From positions 1-64,000 of the forward strand of contig JAPZLL010000010.1 in NCBI GenBank assembly GCA_036250225.1: 64,000 nt of DNA, written 5' to 3'. A program made the position numbers and the translations under genes. The DNA comes from Cercophora sp. LCS_1. Lineage: Eukaryota > Ascomycota > Sordariomycetes > Sordariales > Lasiosphaeriaceae. Position 1 is the first letter of the stretch. Every line of letters starts with the position of its first letter. Shown here piece after piece: positions 55,276 to 64,000 of this stretch. The notes under the pieces were generated by a model that saw only the letters and a program-made list of their open reading frames with translations, was not told the DNA's origin and did no database searches.

Positions 55276-55703
55276 AGTAGTTTAGTTAGGCCGTAACAAG
55301 GTAGGCCTTTGGTATTCTCCATAACAATACAAAGGCAGCTCGAAAATTGCCCATCAGGCCCAACTAGTTCAGGGATGTTGTAGCTGCTTAAACACCTTCC
55401 AGTGAATGGGAGGTTGCATTATTGCGTACGAAGTATACTACGCCGATAAAGTTAGGTACGTAGGGCGATGTAGGTAGTTGTGGTGTCCCAAAACAAGGCT
55501 GCCAACCTCGGGGTGTAACGTCAAGATAGTCAATCAACATTGTCAATTCCGACGAAAGCAAATGGTGGACAGGGTCAGTCATCCGGACTGGTCACTTCCA
55601 GCTATTCCCCCCGCCGATATCGGTTATGTTTTGCCTCTGAAATTGCCCCAAACTCGTGCCTTCTCAAACTGGTGTGTCACACCTGTGTCTCCTTCCCGCC
55701 CGC
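55276..55703. other. Intergenic, no gene seen
   Basis: 3' flank of the CYSTM gene and edge of the repeat island. No frame of note. Confidence 0.45.
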
Positions 55704-56127
55704 TCAGAAGCAACAATCCAAGCACTCGAGGCAGCACTCGCACGTCTCACCGCACAACCAACAACAACACATAGCGGCAACGCTGAGAGAATTTAGTAGT
55801 CAGCAACGTCTCACCGGCGAGCATCGTACGACTCACCAGGTGTACAGGCAACCGTGGCTCTTCTCCTCCTTGGGCGGGGGCGCCTGCTGGTAAACCATCT
55901 GCCATCAAGTCAGTCATGGGCTGCAAAGCAACCAAGCGCGGTGATTCTTACAGGCTGCGTGGGAGGTGGGTAGCCCTGAGGGGGATAGCCCTGCTGGGGC
56001 GGATAGCCCGGCTGAGGGGGTGGGTAATAACTGTCACGGAAATGTCAACAATCCCATTCTCTCATTTGCAAACAAACAGCGACAACACTTACCCCTGAGG
56101 CGGCTGGCCCGGATACTGCTGCGACAT
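55704..56127 (-). CDS. CYSTM-type cysteine-rich membrane-module protein
   Basis: Four short exons, 56127-56093, 56030-55952, 55898-55837, 55782-55704, code for 84 aa. MSQQYPGQPPQ leads into GYYPPPQPGYPPQQGYPPQG, a proline/tyrosine/glutamine repeat, then a linker (QQAPPPKEEKSHGCLYT) and the hallmark C-terminal module CVAAMCCCWLCGETCECC followed by LECLDCCF. This is the CYSTM architecture: disordered PYQ-rich head and a cysteine-rich membrane-attached tail, known from small eukaryotic stress-tolerance proteins. All three introns (61, 53 and 54 nt) have good GT-AG ends and keep frame. Expected: membrane-associated stress protein. Confidence 0.9.
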
Positions 56128-57122
56128 CGTTGGTGGAGCTGATGGAGCTGAGAAGAATTGACTGTTATGGTCAATCGAAGTTGAACAAGTGAGGAACGGG
56201 GGGAAAGGAAAAGCCCGGGCGACCCGGAGACGGAAGAAATCGTATCGTATAAGGACGACAGGTGTGGACCCCTCCCAGACAGGGGGTGTGCCGTAACTCC
56301 GTCTTGGTGCGTCCAGCTCGCCCCGCCAAGTCACCCGCCAAGAGCATGTTAGAAGCGTAACGCCGGCATGATTCCGCGTTGCCAATCCACATTCCAAGAC
56401 AATATGGACCCTTTGCATTTCTCATTAGCAGACACCGACGGTCTTTCCGACGCCTTCCTCAGCGAAGCGGTCAATCCAAAGACTAGCGTCATCATGTCGT
56501 CGACGATCCAGACCCTAACCCTCCAGCGCCGGGACCTTCCCTGCTTGGCGTCCCAATCGGAGTGCATGAACGCCCAAAAAAAAAAAAAAATGGCCGAACG
56601 CGGGTGGCTGGCTGACGCACGTCGCGAATCTGATCGACAGGGCCCAAGAAACCCCACCATCCGAAATTCTCACAGCACACGCCAATTTTACCACGTCACC
56701 TCGCATCCCAATCTCACCTGCACTTCACGACTTCACGACTGCATAGCTCGTCAAATGTTCCTCAGTCTCTGTATTCAATAGGGTATACCAATATCTTTCC
56801 CACCGGGATTCATCATCAGCAACATCATTATCTACAGAAGAAATTTGTTTGCCACGTCTAATTTCCGTCTCTCTTCGCCCAGTCGTGCCCGCCGCCGGGC
56901 CGGAAACCGAAAAAGAAAATGCCCCATGCCATTGCCTTGCCTGTATGTTCACACACACCGTCGAATCACCGCCGCCAGCTGAATACACTACACATAAAAG
57001 ATGTTCCGTCCGTCCGCTTGGTCTCTGCATGTGTGGAAGAGAGTTTCGCGTAGGGGAAATGATATGAGAAGAGAAGTTTCGCGCGCGCAAGCAACTACCG
57101 TTTATTCAACAACACCGTTGGA
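56128..57122. other. Intergenic, no gene seen
   Basis: Upstream of the CYSTM gene and downstream of the repeat-rich surface protein gene. Contains a poly-A run near 56577-56590. A plus-strand frame of 137 codons at 56368 has no recognisable content. Confidence 0.45.
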
Positions 57123-58784
57123 TCATGCCTTGAACCGCATTGCTACCGGTGTGTGTGCCGGAGGCGCCGCTGGTGCCGGGGCGGGATGAGCCGCTGCCGG
57201 AGGGGGTGCGGGGGCTGGGTGTTGAGGAGCCGGCGCAGGAGCCGGGTGTTGAGGTGCCGCGGCCGGTGGTGGGGCCGGTGCGGGGTGGGCGGCTGCCGGA
57301 GGGGCGGGCGCTGGGTGAGCCGCCGCAGGAGGCGGCGCTGGGGCATGCACCGGTGGCGCGATGTGCACGGGGGGAATGACGACGACGGGCCTGTGCACGG
57401 GGGGAGCGACGTGCACCGGCGGGATGACGTGTGTTGCTTGGGGGAGAGCAGCGCATTGCTGGGTGACGTGGACAGTGACGGTGTGAGTGGGCATGCCGCC
57501 GATGGGAGCGTTGGCGCTGGCCTCAGTGACGGTCACGGTGCGGATGACTTCGTTGTTGCGGGTGATGACTTTCTCCTTCTCAACGGTGCGCGTCACGGCC
57601 TGGGTGATGATCTTCTCGACGGCCTTGGTGACGACCTGGTTGCGGACTTCGGTGCGGGTCACGGGAATGGTGACAGCCTTGGTAACGACCTTCTCAACGG
57701 CTTGGGTGACGATGCGGGTCACTGGGATGGTGACGGCCTGGGTGACAATCTTTTCGACCGCCTTGGTCACGACTTGGTTGCGGACTTCAGTGCGGGTGAC
57801 CGGGATTGTCACAGCCTTGGTGACAATCTTCTCCACGGCCCGGGTCACAACACGCTCGACAGTGCGGGTGACCGGGATGGTGACGGCCTGGGTGACGATT
57901 TTCTCGACGGCGCGGGTGACAACGCGCTCGACGGTTCGAGTGACAGGAACGGTGACGAGTTGCTTCTGGACGTCCACCTTGGTCACAACCCGCTCGACGG
58001 TCCTGGTAACAGGGACCGTGACGAACTGCCTCTGGACATCGACCTTGGTGACAATCTTCTCGACCGCCTTGGTCACAACCTGGTTGCGCACCTCGGTTCT
58101 GGTGACGGGGATGGTGATGGCCTTGGTGACAATCTTCTCAACGGCCTGTGTAACGACCTGATTGCGGACAACCGTGCTTGTCACGACGCGCTCCTTGACA
58201 ACCGTGCTGGTTACCACATGTCGCTGCACATCAACCTTGGTGACAATCTTCTCTCGAACCTCGGTCCTCGTGACAGGCACGCTGACAACCTTCTCCTTGA
58301 CCACGACACTGGTCACGACGTTGTTTCGCACTTCCGTCTTGATGTCGACCTTGGTCACCAGGTTCTCCTTGGTCACGGTGACGTGCACTGTTGTTGGCAC
58401 GGCTACCGTCTGGACCACTGTGCGCACCTCAGGCGGTGGGCAAGCTCCCACCCCAGCATTACCGCCGAATCCTCCTCCCTTTCCATGACCTCCTCCGAAA
58501 CCACCCGGGAAACCACCACCATGGGGATTTTGTTGAGGGGCCTGAGCTGGAGGGGCGCCGGGGTGCGCAGCGGGAGGAGCGGGAGCTGGTGCTGGGTGTT
58601 CGGGTGCCGGAGGAGCAGCTGGCGCTGGAGCCGGGGCCGGATGCTCGGGTACTGGGGCAGCGGCGGGAGGTGCTTCTGGTGCTGGTGCGGGCGCTGCGGC
58701 GGCCGGAGGGTTGGCGATCGGGTTGGCAGCGGCGAAGGAGGTGAGGACGGCCAAGGCCAGCGCTGAGAATTTCGGGAGCTGCAT
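57123..58784 (-). CDS. Secreted repeat protein: Pro/Ala-rich ends and Val/Thr repeat core
   Basis: Single exon, 553 aa from the ATG at 58784 (MQLPKFSALALAVLTSFAAA, signal peptide). After the signal, about 90 residues are Pro/Ala-rich (PAPAPEAPPAAAPVPEHPAP), then a Gly-rich patch (GGGFPGGFGGGHGKGG). The core (about 130-410) is made of repeats of the type VVTKAVEKIVTQAVTIPV then TRTEVRNQ, with a strict V-x-x-V/T pattern and alternating K/R/E. The C-terminal 120 residues are again Pro/Ala/His-rich (PPVHVAPPVH, HPAPAPPPAA). No GPI signal obvious. Likely a cell-wall or extracellular matrix protein. The repetitive GC-rich DNA leaves long open frames on the other strand, which I regard as shadows. 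Confidence 0.83.
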   Translation of the reverse strand: MQLPKFSALALAVLTSFAAANPIANPPAAAAPAPAPEAPPAAAPVPEHPAPAPAPAAPPAPEHPAPAPAPPAAHPGAPPAQAPQQNPHGGGFPGGFGGGHGKGGGFGGNAGVGACPPPEVRTVVQTVAVPTTVHVTVTKENLVTKVDIKTEVRNNVVTSVVVKEKVVSVPVTRTEVREKIVTKVDVQRHVVTSTVVKERVVTSTVVRNQVVTQAVEKIVTKAITIPVTRTEVRNQVVTKAVEKIVTKVDVQRQFVTVPVTRTVERVVTKVDVQKQLVTVPVTRTVERVVTRAVEKIVTQAVTIPVTRTVERVVTRAVEKIVTKAVTIPVTRTEVRNQVVTKAVEKIVTQAVTIPVTRIVTQAVEKVVTKAVTIPVTRTEVRNQVVTKAVEKIITQAVTRTVEKEKVITRNNEVIRTVTVTEASANAPIGGMPTHTVTVHVTQQCAALPQATHVIPPVHVAPPVHRPVVVIPPVHIAPPVHAPAPPPAAAHPAPAPPAAAHPAPAPPPAAAPQHPAPAPAPQHPAPAPPPAAAHPAPAPAAPPAHTPVAMRFKA

Positions 58785-61700
58785 GATGCTGGAGGAAAGG
58801 ACTGGAACAAAAACACAAAAATGGTCCAAGGAATAAAGTTGGTACTGTGATCGTCCGGGTAAAAAAGTGAACGACTTGCGCTCCGAAGAAGGCGAATGGG
58901 TAAAAAAGGGGTCGAGTATCCTGCTCCTGAAGAAAAGAATGACAACTAACACACCGTCATATGGACGCAAGCAAGAAAAGGCTCGCCGGCGAACAAGAGA
59001 CGATGGCTGATCGAAGCGAAGGAACACAGAGGAGAGGAAAGGAAAGAGACGCAATATGGAGGTTGGGGAGAGGAAGGAAACGCCTGGCGATCAGTGCAGT
59101 GACGAGCCGGAAGATCCAGCAGTTTTATCAGAGCTGCGTCGTTGTGATGGTGGCCGCCCGTGGTGATGGCCCAAGCAGCCGCCTTGGCTCGGGGCTCGGC
59201 GTGCATGGCCGACCCTGGCGCCTGGTTCGGTGGTGTTGAAGTCACTGGTGGGGGAGGGGGTTCGCCTGCAGGGGGCTGCGGCAGCACGCTGCACGCCGGC
59301 CGGGCTTTCAGACATGCCAAGCATGCCGGGGGTCATCCGCAAGGGCATCGAGGCTTTGCCCAACGTCCCGAGCAGAGACAGAACGACGCAAACAAGCATA
59401 GCGAAGGATGTGATAGGCACGGCAAGCACTCGCTGCTGACCCGGCTGCCTGCGCCGGCCAACTCCAGGTACGGCACCTATCATCATCCATTGTCCTGTAG
59501 ACTCGACCGCATTGTCCACCCATTGTTCTGGGCGCGGCCAGCAAAAGCTACCAACCGTGCGGCCCGAATGACGCCCTCTGCGCTGGGTCAGCCAACATGT
59601 GCCTGGCAATGTGCAAGCGATGGCTTCAGACCTTCGCATCGTGTCCTCGTATTGCAGCGCCTAGGAACGCTTGTCCCGGAGGGAGCCTCCATGAGAAAAT
59701 CTTCAGTCTGTGTGAAGAAACAGTCGGCTTGAGTCCGAAACAACAGCAACGCTGTCGCCCGGACTGACAGTCGTGGGGGGTCCCTGTGATTGGCCGCAGA
59801 GGCGCACCAGAGGGGTCCACGCAGGCGGGAGGCTCGGCGGTGACGTTCTGGCGCCCTGGTCGTGCTTGGCCTCTGACATCAAGATCCAGGGGCGCTCAGC
59901 GATGGGGTCCAAAGAAAAGGAGAGATTGGAGGTGCCTGGAACCTCTGCGCTCCGGTTTCTCGTTTCGTCAGTATCGGACGATGTTGTTTCTCGCAGTCGG
60001 GCCTGCCAGGGTGTCTCCTTGTCGGTGCTGCTGGCTGAAAGTTCCCGAGCAGCTATGGACCAGGGCCTGCTCTCGGCGCCGCGGCCGCTTTCCGGGCACA
60101 GTCGACGACAATTCCAGGTGTTGTTGTGGTGATCATGGGTTGGCGAACGATCATGGCTGCGATCATTGATGCGATCGCCATTATCATGGGACGAAGAGCC
60201 TGGTTATTGGAGAGCTTTTGTTTGCTGCGCTCCCCGTTGCATTGCGAACCAGCTGTCAGCCCAAATGCTTTGATGGCATCCGATGTCTTCCGTCCGGTGT
60301 CCTGTCCTGATGCGATGGTTGCTGTCGATTCCTCTCAATCAACCCCGCCCACGACCAACCCCTCCTCTCAGGGACTTTGCGCGCCCGCATGGCGCCTGCC
60401 TATCTGCCGCGTTCAGAATGCGCCGCCTGAGGACACACAGCTCGCGGGCTTCAGCTCCGGGCGACTTTGGGGCCAGTTCGGCACGCCGAAACAAAGTGTA
60501 TGCAGGTGTCGGTGTCGATTTTAGACATTCTGAGAGCGGCTGCATCCCAAGGCGACAAGAACCGTTTGGGCTGCACCCCCGTGGGATGCGGAGCCAAGGC
60601 CCAAACACCGTCTGAGACGTGCGGGGCAGGCAGGTACCCAGGTAGCTCTCCACAACAGCGCTCTCCATTGCACACCAGACTTTGGATGGAACGTCAAAAG
60701 AAAATTCGAAAATGGGCATTTGTCAACAAGCGAGGATGCGTTCATCGCTCGCAGCATGGTTCTCCTCGGAGTCAGTCTTCACGTGCAACGACGTCAAAGG
60801 GGTCCAATACATCACACTAAGATATTTTTTTTTTTTTTTTAAATCTTCAGTCCACTGATCCAAGCGCGAACTGCGACACGAACCTCGAAGGATCAGATCA
60901 AGCGCAGAGCCTCCCGGCCGCCCGGGCCACGACGACGCCGCAACGATACGTGCACATAAGAACAAACTACGAAATAAACATAAAAATAAAAAGGGAACCA
61001 ACGGGCAAGTGCGAAGACGGCGAGGCGAGACCGCCACAAGCGACCCCGACTGCTTCGGGACGACTGCAACGCGACGTCTTGGCGCTTCCCTCAAGGGGGC
61101 CGACCAGGGCCTCCTGCCAGATCGAGGCTCGCGCCCCCTGGCACTGGCACCCACTGGCACATCAAAGCGCCGCCCCTCGAGTCTCAGTGCCCTGCTCGCC
61201 GACAACCTTAACGTGTAAGCATAAAACCAAGCGTGCTCGCTGCGCCTTCAACGGAGCATGAAACTGGAGACCCTCATTTGATCCAATTGAGAAGGAGGAA
61301 TTGGTGCGCTGGCACCTGTGTCAACGTCTGAGACTTGGCACGCACATGGGAGAATCGTACGTGATTTTTCTTTTTGGTTGCACTGTGATCCTTACGTGAA
61401 CGTAATCAACATGGATAATTCACCCGAGACATTGCATTCAGGAGGGACAACGGAGGGGGGAAAAAAGTATCGTTGTCAAAAGTAAGACAGAGGGGAGTCC
61501 CATCCCCAACTCCACAACAACTCCCCACCCCCGCCGCCGGCCGGTCATCGTTCCGGCCCTGCGTTCTCCGTTTTTCCAACTCCACCGGCCAGGGGACGAG
61601 GGACCGACCAAAACCACCATCCCCCGACCCGGAGTCCGGCCAAGCAGGGATGGCGCTTAGCGAACCTTCCTCGCTTGGAACTTGGGGACCACGGATGGAA

Positions 61701-61873
61701 TACTGTGTACCCTCAGACGTTGAGCGTCTTCGCTGCGCCACAGCACATGAACGACATGATCGGACGGAAGAATATAAACACCCCCTTTCCTGCGCTTGCC
61801 CGTGCTTTTTTTTTTTCTCGTGTTCAAGTCGCCTCCCGCACGAGCTACGAGCTACGCTAGCTCTAGCCTAGAC
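58785..61873. other. Long gene-free stretch (about 3.1 kb)
   Basis: Normal GC content, no transposon features, but no protein-like frame on either strand that I can support; poly-T near 60825-60840 and 61806-61816. It may contain the long 5' leader and promoter of the repeat protein gene or a non-coding RNA. No tRNA or rRNA recognised. Confidence 0.45.
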
Positions 61874-62203
61874 CTAGCAGCTCGGTGCACCGTCGATAAT
61901 GCATCGTGCGTTGGAGCCTCCGCAGTCGGTTGCGAAGCCGTAGGAGCAGCAGTTGCCGCTGGGCGAGCACTCGAATATGTGGGTGTCGATGCGCTTCTTG
62001 GTCACAGCGTAGCTGCCGTCGCGCCATTTGCAGTTCCCGCAGACGGTGAGTTGCTTGCCGCGGCTGTCGCAGGCGCAGCCATTGTAATCGCATGCAAGTT
62101 TGCTGAGGGATGTTGGTGGGGTTGGAGTGAAGGGGTAGAGGGAGTCGAGGGTGTGGTTTCTCAGTGCTGTTGTGAGGGGTAGGAGGAAGAATAAAAAGTG
62201 CAT
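61874..62203 (-). CDS. Small cysteine-rich secreted protein
   Basis: Single exon, 109 aa from MHFLFFLLPLTTALRNHTLD (62203); the frame is open further upstream, but the signal peptide sets this start. The mature part has 11 cysteines in about 75 residues: CDYNGCACDSRGKQ, VCGNCKWRDGS, then ECSPSGNCCSYG, DCGGSNARC and a final C-terminal Cys. Such a size and cysteine density fit effector-like or antimicrobial secreted proteins; the folding family is not recognised. The odd number suggests one free Cys or a dimer. Confidence 0.75.
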   Translation of the reverse strand: MHFLFFLLPLTTALRNHTLDSLYPFTPTPPTSLSKLACDYNGCACDSRGKQLTVCGNCKWRDGSYAVTKKRIDTHIFECSPSGNCCSYGFATDCGGSNARCIIDGAPSC

Positions 62204-63596
62204 CGCTGTAAATGACTTGTTGAACGTAGTAATCTGAACGCGTAGCTGCTCAAGTATGCCTCTGATTTTTCGTGGTTGGTTTAGTGGAGGCATGGAGGCA
62301 TGCAGCTCGTTATGTCGTTGTAGTTCTGCTTCCGAATGGCTTGATGGGGACGAGGATCCAAAAGGTTGAAGTCTACTGCCAACCGGCGATAACTCAGGCC
62401 GTCTGACACTTGTCAATAAGCCTCTCGGGGGGAAAGAGACAAGTCATCTGCACGTTTATAGCCGTGACATACGGGGTGCAATATACAAAATGCAATCCAC
62501 GATATTGTTGCCGAAAGTACTCAAAATTACCCGGTTCTTAAGTTCGATGACCCCTTCCACGTTCTTCATTTCAACGATGGCTGCCGGGCACTCATTGCGT
62601 TTCCATCTTCCAAGTCTCTCTTGTTAGACGCAAGGTTGGCCCCGAAACAAATCCACGCTATCCGTGCATTATCTCTCTCGGAACTCAAAAAGGCCGTTGT
62701 CGAGTTCAGCGGCAGCAGCAGCACCGGGCAAGAAAACCATTGTTAAGACTGACAGCGTCTTCGTCGCTTTTGCGTCTCTGGGGGATTCTTGTGCAAGCCG
62801 TGTATGATAGGATGACGTTTTGCGTGATCAAACTGACGAGCTACACGACGTTACGAACCAAAGCTGAATGGGGTATTGCTTTTTGTTGACTTGTTACATT
62901 CTTCTGACTTTCGATGTGCCCGGCAATGCCTGAATGTCGAGGTCCAGGCTCCGACACGGTCGCATAAATGGACACCATGGCTTTACCCCCTGTCGTTCCC
63001 CAAGTCCTCTCCCAGTGGCTGCCCTATCATTTCCTCGAAAACCTAGTCTACGGCGGCCGACCTGAGAGATGCATGCTGCATTGGTGGAGTATTCTGCTGA
63101 GCTGCTGTCCTCATGGCTATATTGGAATAAGTTATGTTGTCTTTGTTGTTTCCCCCACTGGCTCCTCCCATATGGTGGCGGGCATATCGATATCAGCCGT
63201 GCATCTGACGTCTGCCCTCAGCCGAGAGGCCAAGGCAGCAGCAAACTCCGCATTTCTTTGGCGATATTGGAGTGGTTCTTGGGGCGATGGAAATAGCTTA
63301 AACTAGGCGTTGTGACCCAAGGCTAGACGGCGAGCAAGCCGCGAAACATGGCAAAGACAGACCAAGTCCACGAGGTAGGATTCGTAAACGAAGCTGGCAG
63401 TGTGTGACAGAGTCACTCGGTGCGCGCGGTACAATTTCGATAGAACCTCAGGTTGTTCCTGACAACTTGGAAAAAAGAAGAGAGAGTAATAATCCCCCAA
63501 TCCCTGTCTCTTGTTGGTTAGAATACGCATCGTAACGATCGAGATGGAATGTGAGGATGATCTCAACAACTCACCAGCAATGGAGATGACCCTTAT
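62204..63596. other. Intergenic, no gene supported
   Basis: A plus-strand frame starting at 62968 (112 codons) has an ATG but no recognisable domain. Otherwise nothing seen. Confidence 0.4.
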
Positions 63597-64000
63597 CTAG
63601 GATGTGTCCCTTTTCGATACTAAGGACATCTGCTGGGGAGGTTGCGGTAAAGCTTCCTGCAGAGCTTCATCGGATCCAAGATCTTTGTCCAGAGTCGAGC
63701 CGGAAACTTCCCTTCGTAAACTGTCGTCGATCGCCTGAAGAACATCAGCCTTCTCTTTAGGCCCACAACATCGAAGGCACAAGTCTTGGAGAGAATCTCC
63801 CGACCGTAGTCTGTCTTCCGGCAGAAGAGCGGGAAGCAGTATGGTGCGATCTGCGAGAAAGTAGCGCCAACCTGCGATGGAAAGTCCAAATGCTTTTCGG
63901 TCCAGAGCACGCCCGCCATCCTCTGTCTTCCAGAAGAGAACATCTGCATTGGCGCCGTTCTGCAGGAGAACCAAAATAACTTGCCAGTGCGACCCAACTC
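63597..64000 (-). CDS. Ankyrin-repeat protein, C-terminal end (partial)
   Basis: The frame enters from beyond the right edge and stops at 63597. Its first residues are VGSHWQVILVLLQNGANADV then LFWKTEDGGRALDRKAFG, matching the second helix and loop of an ankyrin repeat (VLLxNGANAD) and the start of another. The remaining 90 residues (LRSGDSLQDLCLRCCGPKEK, LQAIDDSLRREV) are a non-repeat tail. The 5' part, domain content and function are outside the window. Confidence 0.6.
   Translation of the reverse strand, partial: VGSHWQVILVLLQNGANADVLFWKTEDGGRALDRKAFGLSIAGWRYFLADRTILLPALLPEDRLRSGDSLQDLCLRCCGPKEKADVLQAIDDSLRREVSGSTLDKDLGSDEALQEALPQPPQQMSLVSKRDTS

Noticed and set aside
55287..55312. gccgtaacaaggtaggcc, resembling the 3' end of 18S rRNA (gtaacaaggt)
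   Set aside because: Similarity covers only about 12 bases and the flanks do not match rRNA; a chance match.
56368..56781. Plus-strand frame of 137 codons
   Set aside because: No domain, includes a poly-lysine from a poly-A tract, lies in the promoter region of the CYSTM gene.
57153..58766. Long plus-strand frames antisense to the V/T-repeat protein
   Set aside because: They translate the complement of GC-rich repeats (arginine/glycine or VTR-rich strings) and are explained by the minus-strand gene with a signal peptide.
62968..63306. Plus-strand frame of 112 codons with ATG
   Set aside because: No recognisable family, no supporting splice partners; may be chance.
1..64000. tRNA, rRNA, CRISPR arrays, telomeric or centromeric repeats
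   Set aside because: I looked for A/B-box-like sequences, TTAGGG arrays and regularly spaced repeats and saw none convincing; a tRNA search program would be decisive.

Overview
The window is nuclear DNA of a filamentous ascomycete (Pezizomycotina, most likely a Sordariomycete). Support comes from many short GT-AG introns of about 45-70 nt, GC-rich intergenic DNA broken by AT-rich islands whose repeats differ mainly by C-to-T/G-to-A changes (RIP-like), and fungus-typical families: an RNA-dependent RNA polymerase, a HET-domain protein, DUF6536 membrane proteins, tannase/feruloyl esterase, S41 CPAF-like peptidase, CmcJ-like oxygenase, CYSTM and MYND proteins. About 27 genes are supported; exon models below were joined by hand from reading frame, splice sites and (where present) paralogue comparison.

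Layout. 1-2114: transposon debris (direct repeat, LTR-like copy, pogo-type transposase tail). 3255-4683: a four-helix membrane protein and a P-loop NTPase. 4932-10138: the most striking gene, a cellular RNA-dependent RNA polymerase joined in one frame to a UPF1/SEN1-like SF1 helicase (1719 aa). 10101-20619: a mirror-image block, DUF6536 protein (-), small secreted repeat protein (-), GTPase (-), then GTPase (+), DUF6536 protein (+). 20920-28000: acyltransferase, a hAT-like MITE with 8-bp target duplication, HET protein, CmcJ-like oxygenase, DUF1993 protein. 28943-36155: CorA-like transporter, a DUF7726-like protein, and an 11-exon ABCB transporter. 36842-43550: secreted proteins (five-exon modular protein, small secreted protein, tannase/feruloyl esterase). 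44386-53321: F-box protein, unknown protein, S41 peptidase, MYND protein and a damaged amidase gene. 53322-55300: second repeat island with tandem repeat, RIP-like AT-rich DNA and a fold-back LTR-like element. 55704-64000: CYSTM protein, a large V/T-repeat cell-surface protein, a long gene-free stretch, a cysteine-rich secreted protein, and the 3' end of an ankyrin protein running off the window.

How the parts may work together. The RdRP-helicase would couple dsRNA synthesis with RNA unwinding/translocation, which in other fungi is done by two proteins (RdRP plus Hrr1/SAD-3-type helicase) in RNA silencing. The inverted GTPase/DUF6536 block looks like a two-gene membrane-associated module duplicated head-to-head; one GTPase has both an N-myristoylation-like start and a C-terminal CaaX-like end, which fits membrane targeting. 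These functional links are inference.
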